Source of the DNA: Bordetella genomosp. 2
GTDB lineage: Bacteria > Pseudomonadota > Gammaproteobacteria > Burkholderiales > Burkholderiaceae_B
Direction of reading: 5' to 3'
Assembly: GCF_002261345.1 (NCBI RefSeq)
Contig: NZ_NEVT01000004.1
Coordinates: 62,001 to 126,000, forward strand
Length of the DNA stretch: 64,000 nucleotides
The position numbers were made by a program, and so were the translations under genes. Below the pieces are notes generated by a model. The model was given only the letters and a program-made list of their open reading frames with translations. It ran no database searches and was not told where the DNA came from. This document shows positions 51,629-61,084 of this stretch, one piece after another (the stretch's first letter is position 1; each line of letters starts with the position of its first letter).

Positions 51629-52633
51629 ATGAATCCGCAGCGCAGAACGCTATTGAAGACGGGCGCCCTGGCGGCAGCCATGACGGGCATCGGCATGCCC
51701 TGGCTGGCGCGCGCCGCCCAGAAGGTCCGCGTGGGCTACCTGCACACGCCCGCGGTGGACGGCCAGATCTGGACCGGCCTGGAAACCGGCGCGTTCGCCA
51801 CGCAGGGCCTGGACCTGGAGATGATCAAGTTCACCACCGGCCTGGAGCTGTTCCAGGCCATGATCGGCGGCAGCCTGGACATGCTCTCGACTGGCGCCGT
51901 GGTGTCGAATTTCCCGGCGCGCGGCCAGGGCAAGGTATTCCTGCTGAACAACGTGGAATACGCCACCGCCCAGCTATGGGTGCGCGGCGACGCGGGGATC
52001 CGCGGCGCCGCCGACCTCAAGGGCAAGAAGATCTCGACCACCGCCGGCACCACGGCCCATGTGTTCCTGGACCGCGTGCTCAAGGGCGCCGGCCTGCAGG
52101 AAGGCAAGGACGTGCAGATCGTCAACCAGCGCATGACCGAGGCGGTCACTTCCTTCATCTCCGGCGCGGTGCCGGCGGTGGCGCTCTGGGTACCTTTCGA
52201 CGTGACCATCAAGCAGAAGGTGCCGGACGCGCGCAAGCTGGTGGATGCCTCGGCGTTCTATCCGGAAGCCGCCATTGTCGGCGGCTGGGCCGCGCGCAAC
52301 GACTACTACGAACAGAACCCGCAAGTGATCCAGGCGCTGATCAAGGGCTGGGTGCAGGCCAATGATCACCTGCTGGCGCACACCGACGAGGCCGTGGCGG
52401 TCCTGCAGCAAAAACACTATCCGCAGGTGCCGCTGGCCGACATGAAAGACCAGTTCAAGGCGTCGAAGTATTTCACGTCGGCCGAATGGCGCGCCAAGTA
52501 TGCCGACGGCACCGTGACCAAGTGGCTGCAGCAGGTGACCGACTTCTTCGTGCAGACCGCCAATATCGCCAACCCGGTGCCGGCCGCCACCTACTTCGAT
52601 CCCAAGCCCTACCTGGATATCGTCAAGGCCTGA
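51629..52633 (+). CDS. ABC transporter substrate-binding protein (NMT1/SsuA type)
   Basis: This 334-residue periplasmic protein has a twin-arginine-like start (NPQRRTLLKTGALAAAMTG) and a SsuA/THI5-like fold: VRVGYLHTPAVDGQIWTGLETGAFATQGLDLEM, FQAMIGGSLDMLSTG and AADLKGKKISTTAGTTAHVFLD. Relatives bind aliphatic sulfonates, taurine or pyrimidine precursors. The ligand is unknown; a GMC oxidoreductase follows 16 bases later. Confidence 0.9.
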   Translation: MNPQRRTLLKTGALAAAMTGIGMPWLARAAQKVRVGYLHTPAVDGQIWTGLETGAFATQGLDLEMIKFTTGLELFQAMIGGSLDMLSTGAVVSNFPARGQGKVFLLNNVEYATAQLWVRGDAGIRGAADLKGKKISTTAGTTAHVFLDRVLKGAGLQEGKDVQIVNQRMTEAVTSFISGAVPAVALWVPFDVTIKQKVPDARKLVDASAFYPEAAIVGGWAARNDYYEQNPQVIQALIKGWVQANDHLLAHTDEAVAVLQQKHYPQVPLADMKDQFKASKYFTSAEWRAKYADGTVTKWLQQVTDFFVQTANIANPVPAATYFDPKPYLDIVKA

Positions 52634-52649
52634 TGCGCCCTCGCCCGCC

Positions 52650-54248
52650 ATGAGCCCCGCCTACGACTACATCATCATCGGCGCCGGGTCGGCCGGCTGC
52701 GTGCTGGCCAACCGCCTGAGCGCCGACCCGGCCTGCCGGGTGCTGCTGCTGGAAGCGGGCGGCGCGGACCGCAACTTCTGGCTGAAGTTGCCGGTGGGCT
52801 ATTTCCGGTCGATCTACGACACCCGCTACTCATGGCAGTTCGCCGTCGAGCCGCAGCCGGAAACCGGCAACCGCGCCATCATCTGGCCGCGCGGCCGGGT
52901 GCTGGGCGGGTCGAGTTCGATCAACGGGCTGATCTACATCCGCGGCCAGCACGCCGATTTCGACGACTGGGCGCGGCTGGGCGCCACCGGCTGGAGCTAT
53001 CGCGAGGCGCTGCCGTACTTCAAGAAGTCGGAATGCTATGCGGGCGGCGAGAACGAATACCACGGCGGCAGCGGCGAACTGCACGTCTCGGACCTGCGCA
53101 ACGACCACGCCTTGTGCGCCACCTGGCTGGAGGCCGGCGCGCAGGCCGGGCTGCCGGCCAGCCCGGACTTCAACGGCGCGGTCGACAGCGGCCTGGGCTG
53201 CTACCAGCTGACCCTGCGCGGCCGCTGGCGCGACAGCGCCGCGACCGCCTTCCTGCACCCGGTGCGCGCGCGGCCGAACCTGACCGTGCTGACCGGCGCC
53301 CACGTGACGCGCCTGCTGATCGAGCGCGGCGTCTGCCATGGCGTGGCCTGGCTGCGCGACGGCCAGCAGATGCGCGCGCAGGCGGCCGGCGAAGTGATCC
53401 TGGCGGCCGGCGCGCTGCAATCGCCGCAATTGCTGCAGTTATCCGGCATCGGGCCGGCGGCCCTGCTGCACAAGCACCGCATCGCGGTGCACGTGGATGC
53501 GCCGGAGGTCGGGCGCAATCTGCAAGACCATTACCAGGCACGCGTCATCGTCAGGGTCAAGGACCGACTCTCGCTGAATGACGACGTGCGCAACCCCTTC
53601 AAGCTGGCCCGCATGGGCGCGCGCTGGCTGTTCGGGCAGGATGGCCCGCTGACCGTGGGCGCCGGCCAGGTGGGCGGCATGGTCTGCACCGAGCACGCGC
53701 GCGGCGGCCGCGCCGATGTGCTGTTCAATGTCATGCCGCTGTCGGTCGACAAGCCCGGCGACCCGCTGCATGCGTTCTCCGGGTTCTCGGCTTCCGCGAC
53801 CCAGTGCCGCCCGGATTCGCGCGGCACGGTGGAGATCCGCTCGGCCGACCCGCTGGCGCCGCCCCACATCGTGTCCAACTACCTGACCGAGCCGCACGAC
53901 ATCAAGGTGCTGGTGGCCGGCCTGCGCATGCTGCGCGAGATCTACCAGCAACCCGCCTTCCGCCCCTATCTGGCGGGCGAAGAATACATGCCCGGCGCCG
54001 CCTTGCGCAGCGACGCCGAGCTCGAGCATTTCGCGCGCACGCGCGGCGGCACGGTATTCCATGTGTCGGGCACCTGCCGCATGGGCAGCGACGCCGGCGC
54101 CGTGGTGGACCCGGCCTTGCGCGTGCGGGGCGTCGAGCGCCTGCGCGTGATCGACGCCTCGGTCATGCCGGCCATGGTGTCGGCCAATACCAACGCCGCC
54201 ACCCTCCTGATCGCTGAAAAAGGCGCCGAGCTGGTGGCGCGCGGCTGA
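52650..54248 (+). CDS. GMC-family FAD oxidoreductase (choline dehydrogenase-like)
   Basis: This 532-residue flavoenzyme oxidises alcohols. DYIIIGAGSAGCVLANRLSADP is the FAD-binding motif, IWPRGRVLGGSSSINGLIYIRGQ and GEVILAAGALQSPQLLQLSGIGPAALL are the two GMC signatures, and FHVSGTCRMGSD with VSANTNAATLLIAEKGAELV holds the catalytic His-Asn pair. It is the last gene after the ABC importer remnant; import of its substrate by that system is likely. Choline itself is not implied. Confidence 0.9.
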   Translation: MSPAYDYIIIGAGSAGCVLANRLSADPACRVLLLEAGGADRNFWLKLPVGYFRSIYDTRYSWQFAVEPQPETGNRAIIWPRGRVLGGSSSINGLIYIRGQHADFDDWARLGATGWSYREALPYFKKSECYAGGENEYHGGSGELHVSDLRNDHALCATWLEAGAQAGLPASPDFNGAVDSGLGCYQLTLRGRWRDSAATAFLHPVRARPNLTVLTGAHVTRLLIERGVCHGVAWLRDGQQMRAQAAGEVILAAGALQSPQLLQLSGIGPAALLHKHRIAVHVDAPEVGRNLQDHYQARVIVRVKDRLSLNDDVRNPFKLARMGARWLFGQDGPLTVGAGQVGGMVCTEHARGGRADVLFNVMPLSVDKPGDPLHAFSGFSASATQCRPDSRGTVEIRSADPLAPPHIVSNYLTEPHDIKVLVAGLRMLREIYQQPAFRPYLAGEEYMPGAALRSDAELEHFARTRGGTVFHVSGTCRMGSDAGAVVDPALRVRGVERLRVIDASVMPAMVSANTNAATLLIAEKGAELVARG

Positions 54249-54271
54249 CGGCGGGCGGGCGGCGGCGCGCC

Positions 54272-55273
54272 CTATTCGGCCTTGACGCCCGCGTCGGCGA
54301 TCACCTTGGCCCACTTGGCGCGCTCGGCCGCGATGCGGGCCGCGGCATCGGCCGGCGTGGTCCAGGTCGCCACCGCGCCCTGGTTCAGCAGGGCCGCCTT
54401 GACCGCCGGCTTGGCGGCGATCTGCTTGAGGGCGCCATTGAGTTTCTCCACCACCGGCGCGGGCGTGCCGGCCGGCGCCACGATGCCGAACATCGAGCTG
54501 ACCTGGAAGTTGGGCAGGCCGGCCTCGGCAGTGGTGGGCACGTCCGGCAGCGCCTCGGCGCGCGCGTCGGCGGCCACCGCCAGCGCGCGCAGCTTGCCCG
54601 CCTTCACGTGGCCCTGCGCGGCCGGCACGGTCTCGATCATGCTGAGCACCTGTCCGCCCATCAGGTCGGTCATGGCCGGTCCGCTGCCCTTGTACGGCAC
54701 GTGCAGCACCTGCACGCCGGCCGTGGTCTTGAACATTTCAGCGGCCAGGTGCTGCGGCGAGCCATTGCCCGCCGAAGCCATGGTCAGGTAGCCCGGCTTG
54801 GCGCGGGCCAGGGCGATGAACTCCTGCAGCGACTGCGCCTGCACCGACGGGTGCACCACGAACACCAGCGGCACCGTGCCGACAATGGACACCGGCGCGA
54901 AACTCTTCTCGATGTCGTACGGCACCTTGCCCTTGTAGAGTTCGGCATTGATGGAATGGCTGGTCAAGGCCCCCATCAGCAGCGTATAACCATCCGGGTC
55001 GGCCTTGGCGACCTGGTCGGCGCCGATATTGCCAGCGGCCCCGGCGCGATTCTCCACCACGAACTGCTGGCCCAGCGTGGTGGACAATTCCTGGGCCAGC
55101 ACGCGGCCGATCACGTCGGTGGCGCCGCCGGGCGGATACGGCACCACCAGGCGCACCGGCCGCTCTGGATAGGCCGCCGCCACCGACGCCGCCGGCAACG
55201 CCAGGCCGGCGCACAGCGCCAGCGCGGACCACAGCACGGCGCGGCGCGCCGGAATGGGTTCGGACGAAAACAT
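54272..55273 (-). CDS. Bug/TctC-family periplasmic solute receptor
   Basis: This 333-residue receptor has a signal peptide (ALALCAGLALPAASVAAA), YPERPVRLVVPYPPGGATDVIGR, VVENRAGAAGNIGADQVAK and PDGYTLLMGA. It is divergent from the IlvD-type dehydratase gene and convergent with the GMC gene. Given the neighbour, a sugar-acid-like ligand is possible. Confidence 0.9.
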   Translation of the reverse strand: MFSSEPIPARRAVLWSALALCAGLALPAASVAAAYPERPVRLVVPYPPGGATDVIGRVLAQELSTTLGQQFVVENRAGAAGNIGADQVAKADPDGYTLLMGALTSHSINAELYKGKVPYDIEKSFAPVSIVGTVPLVFVVHPSVQAQSLQEFIALARAKPGYLTMASAGNGSPQHLAAEMFKTTAGVQVLHVPYKGSGPAMTDLMGGQVLSMIETVPAAQGHVKAGKLRALAVAADARAEALPDVPTTAEAGLPNFQVSSMFGIVAPAGTPAPVVEKLNGALKQIAAKPAVKAALLNQGAVATWTTPADAAARIAAERAKWAKVIADAGVKAE

Positions 55274-55515
55274 GCAGGTCTCCTTGCCGGGATGGTTATC
55301 GGATCAGTGCGGCGCCCGGCTCGCCTGCCGCACAAAGTGTAGGAGGCGCGCCCTGATAGAAGAATCAGAACTTTTCTATAGACCGATCTTGTTTTTCGAT
55401 CAACGCCGACGCTAGCCGCCGGCGCGCCCGACCGCCGGCCCGCCTTGCTTGCGCCGGCGCAGCTGCTCCAGATATGATGCGGCTGGAAATTATCAATAAT
55501 ATTATCGAGATTACC

Positions 55516-57267
55516 GTGCCTGCCAAAAAGCCCGACAACACCTCTCCCAGCGGCCTGCGCAAAGGCCTCACCAACTACGGCGACACCGGTTTCTCGCTGT
55601 TCCTGCGCAAGGCCTTCATCAAGGGCGCGGGCTACACCGACGACGCCCTGTCGCGGCCGGTGATCGGCATCGTCAATACCGGCAGCAGCTACAACCCCTG
55701 CCACGGCAATGCCCCGCAGCTCATCGAGGCGGTGCGGCGCGGCGTCATGCTGGCCGGCGGCCTGCCGGTGGACTTCCCCACCATATCGGTGCACGAGAGT
55801 TTCTCGCAGCCCACCAGCATGTACCTGCGCAACCTGATGTCCATGGACACGGAGGAAATGATCCGCGCCCAGCCCATGGACGCGGTGGTGCTGATCGGCG
55901 GCTGCGACAAGACCGTGCCGGCCCAGCTGATGGGCGCGGCGTCGGCCGGCGTACCGGCCATCCAGCTGGTGACCGGCGCCATGCTGACCGGCTCGCATCG
56001 CGGCGAACGGGTCGGCGCCTGCACCGACTGCCGGCGCTACTGGGGCCGCTACCGGGCCGAGGAAATCGACGCCGCCGAGATCGCCGACGTCAATAATCAA
56101 CTGGTGGCCAGCGTCGGCACCTGCTCGGTCATGGGCACCGCCAGCACCATGGCCTGCCTGGCCGAGGCGATGGGCATCATGCTGCCGGGCGGCGCGTCGG
56201 CGCCGGCCGTGACCGCCGACCGGGTCCGGGTGGCCGAACGCACCGGCGCCGCCGCGGTCGCGCTGGCGCACAGCCGGCTGACCCCCGACCGCATCCTGAC
56301 CGGCAAGGCGTTCGAGAACGCGCTGCGGGTACTGCTGGCCATCGGCGGATCCACCAACGGCATCGTGCACCTGACCGCCATCGCCGGGCGGCTGGGCATC
56401 GACATCGACCTGGCGGGCCTGGACCGCATGAGCCGCGAAACGCCGGTGCTGGTCGACCTGAAGCCATCGGGCCAGCACTACATGGAAGACTTCCACAAGG
56501 CCGGCGGCATGCCGGCCCTGTTGCGCGAACTGCGCCCGCTGCTGCACCTGGACACGCTGACGGTGTCGGGCCGCACCCTGGGCGAGGAACTGGACGCGGC
56601 GCCGCCGCCGTTCGCCCAGGAGGTCATCCGGCCGTTCGATTCGCCCATCTACCCGGTGGGCGGCCTGGCGGTGCTGCGCGGCAACCTGGCGCCCGGCGGC
56701 GCCATCATCAAGCAGTCGGCCGCCGATCCGGGCCTGATGGAACACGAGGGCCGCGCGGTGGTGTTCGAGGACGCCGAGGACATGGCGCGCCGCGTCGACG
56801 ATGAAGCGCTGGACGTGCGCGCCGACGACGTGCTGGTGCTCAAGCGCATCGGCCCGACCGGCGGGCCGGGCATGCCGGAGGCCGGCTACATGCCGATCCC
56901 GCGCAAGCTGGCGCGGGCCGGCGTGAAGGACATGGTGCGCATTTCCGACGGCCGCATGAGCGGCACGGCGGCCGGCACCATCGTGCTGCACGTCACGCCC
57001 GAGGCCGCCGTGGGCGGCCCGCTGGCCTACGTGCGCAACGGCGACCGCATCCGCCTGTCGGTGCAGCGGCGCGAGATCGCGCTGCTGGTCGACGATGCGG
57101 AACTGGCGCGCCGCGCCGCCGCGCAACCGGCCGAGCGGCCCGCCGCCGAGCGCGGCTACCGCAAGCTGTACCTGCAAAGCGTGACCCAGGCCGACCAGGG
57201 CGCCGACTTCGACTTCCTGCGCGCGCCGCAGCGGCGCGAGACGGTGCCGGGCAAGGGCCCGCGTTGA
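55516..57267 (+). CDS. IlvD/Edd-family dehydratase
   Basis: This 583-residue Fe-S dehydratase resembles dihydroxy-acid and sugar-acid dehydratases. Cluster cysteines lie in NPCHGN, GGCDKTVPA and GTCSVMGTASTMACL; GPTGGPGMPE and ISDGRMSGTAAGTIVLHVTPEAAVGGPL form the C-terminal domain. The GTG at 55516 was preferred, because the upstream in-frame extension to 55474 is AT-rich (ATTATCAATAATATTATC) with untypical codons and looks like promoter or operator DNA. Most likely an aldonate dehydratase paralogue rather than the valine pathway IlvD, because no ilv genes are near. Confidence 0.9.
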   Translation: MPAKKPDNTSPSGLRKGLTNYGDTGFSLFLRKAFIKGAGYTDDALSRPVIGIVNTGSSYNPCHGNAPQLIEAVRRGVMLAGGLPVDFPTISVHESFSQPTSMYLRNLMSMDTEEMIRAQPMDAVVLIGGCDKTVPAQLMGAASAGVPAIQLVTGAMLTGSHRGERVGACTDCRRYWGRYRAEEIDAAEIADVNNQLVASVGTCSVMGTASTMACLAEAMGIMLPGGASAPAVTADRVRVAERTGAAAVALAHSRLTPDRILTGKAFENALRVLLAIGGSTNGIVHLTAIAGRLGIDIDLAGLDRMSRETPVLVDLKPSGQHYMEDFHKAGGMPALLRELRPLLHLDTLTVSGRTLGEELDAAPPPFAQEVIRPFDSPIYPVGGLAVLRGNLAPGGAIIKQSAADPGLMEHEGRAVVFEDAEDMARRVDDEALDVRADDVLVLKRIGPTGGPGMPEAGYMPIPRKLARAGVKDMVRISDGRMSGTAAGTIVLHVTPEAAVGGPLAYVRNGDRIRLSVQRREIALLVDDAELARRAAAQPAERPAAERGYRKLYLQSVTQADQGADFDFLRAPQRRETVPGKGPR

Positions 57268-57270
57268 CGC

Positions 57271-57732
57271 CTATTTGTAGAAGCCCGCGCGCAGGTTGAT
57301 GCCGTGCTCCACGTAGGCTTTCATGGCGCATAGCATGCCGGTCCAGCCTTCGCAGTTGCCGTAGGAGCCTTTCAGCCCCGCTTCGTTCTGGCGGAAGCCC
57401 GCCTCGGTGATGGTCACCAGCGTGCGGGTATCGCCATCCAGCGGCTCGAAGCGCAGCGTGACGGTGGTGTCGTAGGCGCCGGCCGGGTCCGTGTCGGCCA
57501 CGGCCTGCCATTGCAGGACGATTTCCCTGTCCTGCTCCACCTTGACCACCTTGACCGGGAACGCGCCGGGGAAATCGGCGAAATCCCAGGTGACCGTGGC
57601 GCCGGCCTGCAGGCGCCCCTGCGCGCCGCCGGTGGTGAAGTAGCCGGACAATTTGCGCGGGTCGGCCACCGCTTCGAAGACCTCGTGCACCGGCTTGGCG
57701 ATGCGTCCGGACACCGTGAATTTGAATTCCAT
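57271..57732 (-). CDS. AHSA1/SRPBCC-family protein
   Basis: This 153-residue START-like protein opens with MEFKFTVSGRIAKPVHEVFEAVADPRKLSGYFT and has VTWDFADFPGAFPVKVVKVEQDREIVLQWQ, typical of AHSA1 proteins with a hydrophobic cavity. AAGGAG precedes the ATG. It is divergent from an ArsR-type gene with a perfect palindrome between them, the classic ArsR/SRPBCC pair in which the repressor controls the binding protein. The ligand is unknown. Confidence 0.88.
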   Translation of the reverse strand: MEFKFTVSGRIAKPVHEVFEAVADPRKLSGYFTTGGAQGRLQAGATVTWDFADFPGAFPVKVVKVEQDREIVLQWQAVADTDPAGAYDTTVTLRFEPLDGDTRTLVTITEAGFRQNEAGLKGSYGNCEGWTGMLCAMKAYVEHGINLRAGFYK

Positions 57733-57785
57733 GCTTGGCTCCTTGCTCTCTGCCATTCAGGCGGCTGCTTGCCATCCAGGCCGTT

Positions 57786-57805
57786 ATGTTATAAAAATAT
57801 AACAT
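57786..57805. promoter_or_regulatory. ArsR operator, 20-bp perfect palindrome
   Basis: ATGTTATAAAAATATAACAT has 8-bp perfect arms around AAAA. It lies between the divergent AHSA1 and ArsR genes, and its right arm contains the first two bases of the ArsR start codon (57804). Binding would block both promoters. Confidence 0.75.
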
Positions 57806-58133
57806 GTTCAGGGACGATGTGGATATTTCCGATGCGGTGTTCAAGGCGCTGGCCGACAAGCGCCGCCGCGCCATTCTCGACGCCCTGCGGGACGACCCCA
57901 AGACCACCGGCCAGCTGGTCGCGCTGTTCCCGGATATCGACCGCTGCACGGTGATGCAGCACATGCGCGTGCTGGAGCGCGCCGGGCTCATCGTCGCCCG
58001 CCGCGAAGGGCGCGAGCGCTGGAACCACCTCAACGCCCTGCCCATCAAGCACATCCACGACCGCTGGATCGGCGATTACGCCCGCAATGCGGCCGGCCTG
58101 ATGGCGCGCCTGGAAAAAACGCTGCAGTCGTGA
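57804..58133 (+). CDS. ArsR-family transcriptional repressor
   Basis: This 109-residue protein has DAVFKALADKRRRAILDALRDDPKTTGQLVALFPDIDRCTVMQHMRVLERAGLIVARREGRERWNHLN, the standard ArsR winged helix without a clear metal site. No Shine-Dalgarno sequence is visible: the ATG is inside the right arm of the palindrome, so the transcript may be leaderless. It pairs with the divergent AHSA1 gene. Confidence 0.88.
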   Translation: MFRDDVDISDAVFKALADKRRRAILDALRDDPKTTGQLVALFPDIDRCTVMQHMRVLERAGLIVARREGRERWNHLNALPIKHIHDRWIGDYARNAAGLMARLEKTLQS

Positions 58134-58157
58134 AGCCGCCCGGCCGCGGCCGGCGTC

Positions 58158-59063
58158 CTACGGCGCCGCCGGCAGGTGCGCGTGCAGCACCTCGAGCAGC
58201 GCCATCGCGGCGGGCGACAGGCTGCGGTGGCGCGCGGTCACCAGCCCGATGGAACGCTCGGCCACCGGCCCCACCAGGGGCCGCTCGACCACCCCGCTGT
58301 GCGCCACCGCGCCGGCCGCGATGGCCGGCAGGGCCGCCACCCCGAAGCCGCACTCGACCATGGCGACGATGGTGGTCAGGTGCTCGGCCTCGAAGGCCGG
58401 CTGGAAACGGATGCGGTTCTGCAGGAAGGCCCATTCGGCGTACTGGCGCACGCTGCTGGGCTGGACCATCGAGACATGGGCCGCCGCCACGGTGTCGGCC
58501 CAGCGCAGCGGCCCCTTGCGGCGCGCCAGCGGATGGCCCTGGGGAATCAGCAACAGGAAACTGTCCGACAGCATCGGCACGTAATGCAGGTCGGCCTGCT
58601 GGGGGTCCGCCGCGGTGATGGCGAAGTCCACCGCGCCGGCGCGCACCAGGTCGAAGGCCGGGCCGGACAGGGTGTCGTGCACCTTCAGCGCCACGTGCGG
58701 ATGCGCCTGCCGGTAGGCCATCAACACGCGCGGCAGCAAGCGCGCGGCCACCGAGGGCAGCGCCGCCACCGCGACCGCGCCGCGCTCGGCGCTGGCGATG
58801 CCGCCGACCGCGTCGATGGCCTCGCGAAAGACCGCCTGCAGGTTGGCGGCCTGCTGCAGGAATACCTCGCCCGCCGCGGTGAGGCGCACGGTGCGCGTGG
58901 TGCGGTCGAACAGGCGCACGCCCAGCGCCTCTTCGATGCGCAGCACCTGCGTCGACAACGCCGACTGCGACAGATGCAGTTGCGCGGCGGCCTGCCGGAA
59001 ATTGAGGGTGCGCCCCAATACCAGCACGGTTTCGACGTCGCGCATGGACAGGTTGATCTTCAT
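58158..59063 (-). CDS. LysR-family transcriptional regulator
   Basis: This 301-residue LysR protein contains VLGRTLNFRQAAAQLHLSQSALSTQVLRIEEALGVRLFDR and a full effector domain. It is divergent from the hydroxyacyl-CoA dehydrogenase gene at 59170. The 106-base gap is AT-rich with repeated TTGATC (TTGATCTTG and TTGATCATTC) and a distant ATCAATCAA, suiting a LysR site. It probably activates the dehydrogenase gene. Confidence 0.88.
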   Translation of the reverse strand: MKINLSMRDVETVLVLGRTLNFRQAAAQLHLSQSALSTQVLRIEEALGVRLFDRTTRTVRLTAAGEVFLQQAANLQAVFREAIDAVGGIASAERGAVAVAALPSVAARLLPRVLMAYRQAHPHVALKVHDTLSGPAFDLVRAGAVDFAITAADPQQADLHYVPMLSDSFLLLIPQGHPLARRKGPLRWADTVAAAHVSMVQPSSVRQYAEWAFLQNRIRFQPAFEAEHLTTIVAMVECGFGVAALPAIAAGAVAHSGVVERPLVGPVAERSIGLVTARHRSLSPAAMALLEVLHAHLPAAP

Positions 59064-59169
59064 GGTATTGATCTTGTTTGTTGATCATTCTATCCAAAAA
59101 ATCTACTTCATCAATCAAAGCGGCTTCTCTACACTGGCGCCGGTACCCCGATTCGACCAAGGAGCAACG

Positions 59170-60135
59170 ATGAGCGCCATGCAGCCCCCCTGCCTTGCCA
59201 ACCCGGCCGCGAGCCATGCGGTGATCGTCGGCGGCGGGACCATGGGCGCGGACGTCGCCGTGGTGCTGGCGCGGGCGCGCTGCCGGACCACCGTGGTGGA
59301 ACCCGATGCCGACCGCGCCGCCGCCCTGCCGGCGCGCATCGCCGCCAACCTGCGGGCGGCCGGCCATCCCGAGGGCTCGGGCGGCGTGGGCGTCGCGGCC
59401 GGCCTGGACGCGGTGGACTGGACGCAGGTCGGCCTGGTGATCGAATGCATTCCCGAACGCCTGGACCTGAAGCAGGCGCTGTTCGCCGACCTGGAGCGGC
59501 GCGCCCCGGCCCAGGCCATCCTGGCCAGCAACAGCTCCAGCTTCCCGATCGGCGATATCGGCGCGGGGCTGGCCAGCCGCGCGCGCATGCTGGGCCTGCA
59601 CTTCTTCATGCCGGCCCACCTGGTGCCGCTGGTGGAAGTCGTGCTGTGCGAGGCCAGCGACATGGCCTGCGCCGATGCCCTGATCGCCTTCATGCGCCGC
59701 TGCGGCATGGTGCCCGTGAAAGTGCGCAAGGACCTGCCCGGCTTCCTGGCCAACCGCCTGCAGCACGCGCTGTCGCGCGAAGCCTTCGACCTGATCGACC
59801 GCGGCATCGCCTCGCCCGAGGACGTCGACGCCGCGGTGCGCTTCGGCTTCGGCTTCCGCTTCCTGGCGGCCGGGCCGGTGATGCAGCGCGACCACGCCGG
59901 CATCGACGTGCACGCCGCCGCGGCCGCCACCATGTACCCGTCGTTCTGCAACAGCGACCAGCCGGCCCGCTGCCTGGCCGAGCGCGCCGCGGACGGCCGG
60001 CACGGCATGAAGGCCGGCGCCGGCTTCTACCAATGGACGGCCGAATCGGCCGCGGCCGAGCGCGCCCGCTACGACCGCCTGCTGCGCGCCGGGCTGGCGC
60101 TGATCCAGGACGAATTGCCGCCGATCGAACCATGA
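59170..60135 (+). CDS. 3-hydroxyacyl-CoA dehydrogenase-family protein
   Basis: This 321-residue protein has HAVIVGGGTMGADVAVVLARARC for NAD binding, AILASNSSSFPIGDIG, LHFFMPAHLVPLVEVV with the catalytic histidine, and VKVRKDLPGFLANRLQHALSREAFDLI in the C-domain. This single-polypeptide form without hydratase resembles L-carnitine or L-gulonate dehydrogenases as much as 3-hydroxybutyryl-CoA dehydrogenase. GGAG lies upstream of the ATG. The divergent LysR is the likely regulator. Confidence 0.88.
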   Translation: MSAMQPPCLANPAASHAVIVGGGTMGADVAVVLARARCRTTVVEPDADRAAALPARIAANLRAAGHPEGSGGVGVAAGLDAVDWTQVGLVIECIPERLDLKQALFADLERRAPAQAILASNSSSFPIGDIGAGLASRARMLGLHFFMPAHLVPLVEVVLCEASDMACADALIAFMRRCGMVPVKVRKDLPGFLANRLQHALSREAFDLIDRGIASPEDVDAAVRFGFGFRFLAAGPVMQRDHAGIDVHAAAAATMYPSFCNSDQPARCLAERAADGRHGMKAGAGFYQWTAESAAAERARYDRLLRAGLALIQDELPPIEP

Positions 60136-60211
60136 ACGGGCGCCCGGACCGGCCGGCGAATATCCGCGGCGGGCGGGGCGCGCCCTGGGCAGCGGCCGCC
60201 GCGCGAGCGCC

Positions 60212-60940
60212 TCAGCTACGTTTCGGGGCGTCCTTGCGCGCGCCCGGCTTGAGTCCGGGAATCGCCAGCGCCAGGCCGGCGCGGTCCGCCACGTTGTGGA
60301 TATGCGCGCGCATGGCGCGGCGCGCCTGTTCGGGCACGCCGGTGGCCAGGGCGTCGATGATGGCCAGGTGCTCGCGGATCGGCTCGCGCACCCGCGCAGG
60401 GTCGGCGAAGGCGACCTGGCGGCTGCCTTCGACCACGTCGCCGATGCTGTCGGCGATGTCCTGCAGCAACGGGCTGCCGGCGATTTCGTACAGGCCGGCA
60501 TGGAAGGCATGGTCGCCCTCGGCCATGACGACCAGGTCGCCCTCGGCCGCGGCAGCCTCCATCTGTTCCACGGTGGCGCGCAGCCGCGCCAGCCCATGGC
60601 GGGTCACCACGCCCGCCGCCAGCGCGGCCGCCAGCTCTTCGAGCTCGCAGCGGACCAGGTAAACATCGCGCAGCGCGTAGCGCCCCTGGAAGCGCCAGCG
60701 GCCATAGGCGCTGCCCAGCCCGCTTTCGCCGGGACGGACGATGAAGACGCCGCGCCCGGCTTCGCTGCGCAGCAGGCCCAGCCCTTCCAGCATGGTGATC
60801 GCCTCGCGCAGCGAGGCGCGGCTGACGCCCAGGGACTCGGCCAGCTGGCGCTGGCCGGGCAGGCGCCGCGCGTCGGCCCATTCGCCGCGCCGGATGCGCA
60901 TCTGCAACTGCTGGGCGATGTGTTCGACTGTATTCATCAT
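60212..60940 (-). CDS. FadR-subfamily GntR transcriptional regulator
   Basis: This 242-residue GntR regulator has the winged helix LRRGEWADARRLPGQRQLAESLGVSRASLREAITMLEGLGLL type at its start, followed by an all-helical FCD domain (AEGDHAFHAGLYEIAGSPLLQDIADSIGDV) that often binds a metal and an organic acid. AACTGGTCAGACCGGTT lies in its own promoter and recurs upstream of the ABC receptor at 62978, so it probably controls itself, the divergent amidase and the receptor. Confidence 0.88.
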   Translation of the reverse strand: MMNTVEHIAQQLQMRIRRGEWADARRLPGQRQLAESLGVSRASLREAITMLEGLGLLRSEAGRGVFIVRPGESGLGSAYGRWRFQGRYALRDVYLVRCELEELAAALAAGVVTRHGLARLRATVEQMEAAAAEGDLVVMAEGDHAFHAGLYEIAGSPLLQDIADSIGDVVEGSRQVAFADPARVREPIREHLAIIDALATGVPEQARRAMRAHIHNVADRAGLALAIPGLKPGARKDAPKRS

Positions 60941-61007
60941 GCTTCCTTGCGGCAGCCATCCGCGCAGCGGCGTTGACAGTGATTTCTCCGGTGGGCATTA
61001 TGGCACC

Positions 61008-61024
61008 AACTGGTCAGACCGGTT
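61008..61024. promoter_or_regulatory. GntR/FadR operator-like palindrome, copy 1
   Basis: AACTGGTCAGACCGGTT is a near-perfect palindrome around GGTC-A-GACC, the form known for FadR-type GntR sites. It lies between the divergent GntR and amidase genes. Sixteen of 17 bases are repeated at 62857-62873. Confidence 0.7.
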
Positions 61025-61084
61025 GCGACACCCGGCCGGCCTTCTCCCCGCCCGTGCCGCCCGGCACCCCTGCCTCCGCCCGCC

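Noticed and set aside
55111-57177. 688-aa minus-strand frame opposite the dehydratase
   Set aside because: Antisense shadow of the IlvD-type gene; no domain or ribosome site.
58045-60597. 850-aa minus-strand frame across three genes
   Set aside because: It runs through out-of-frame GntR, antisense of the dehydrogenase and an out-of-frame LysR; typical of high-GC DNA.
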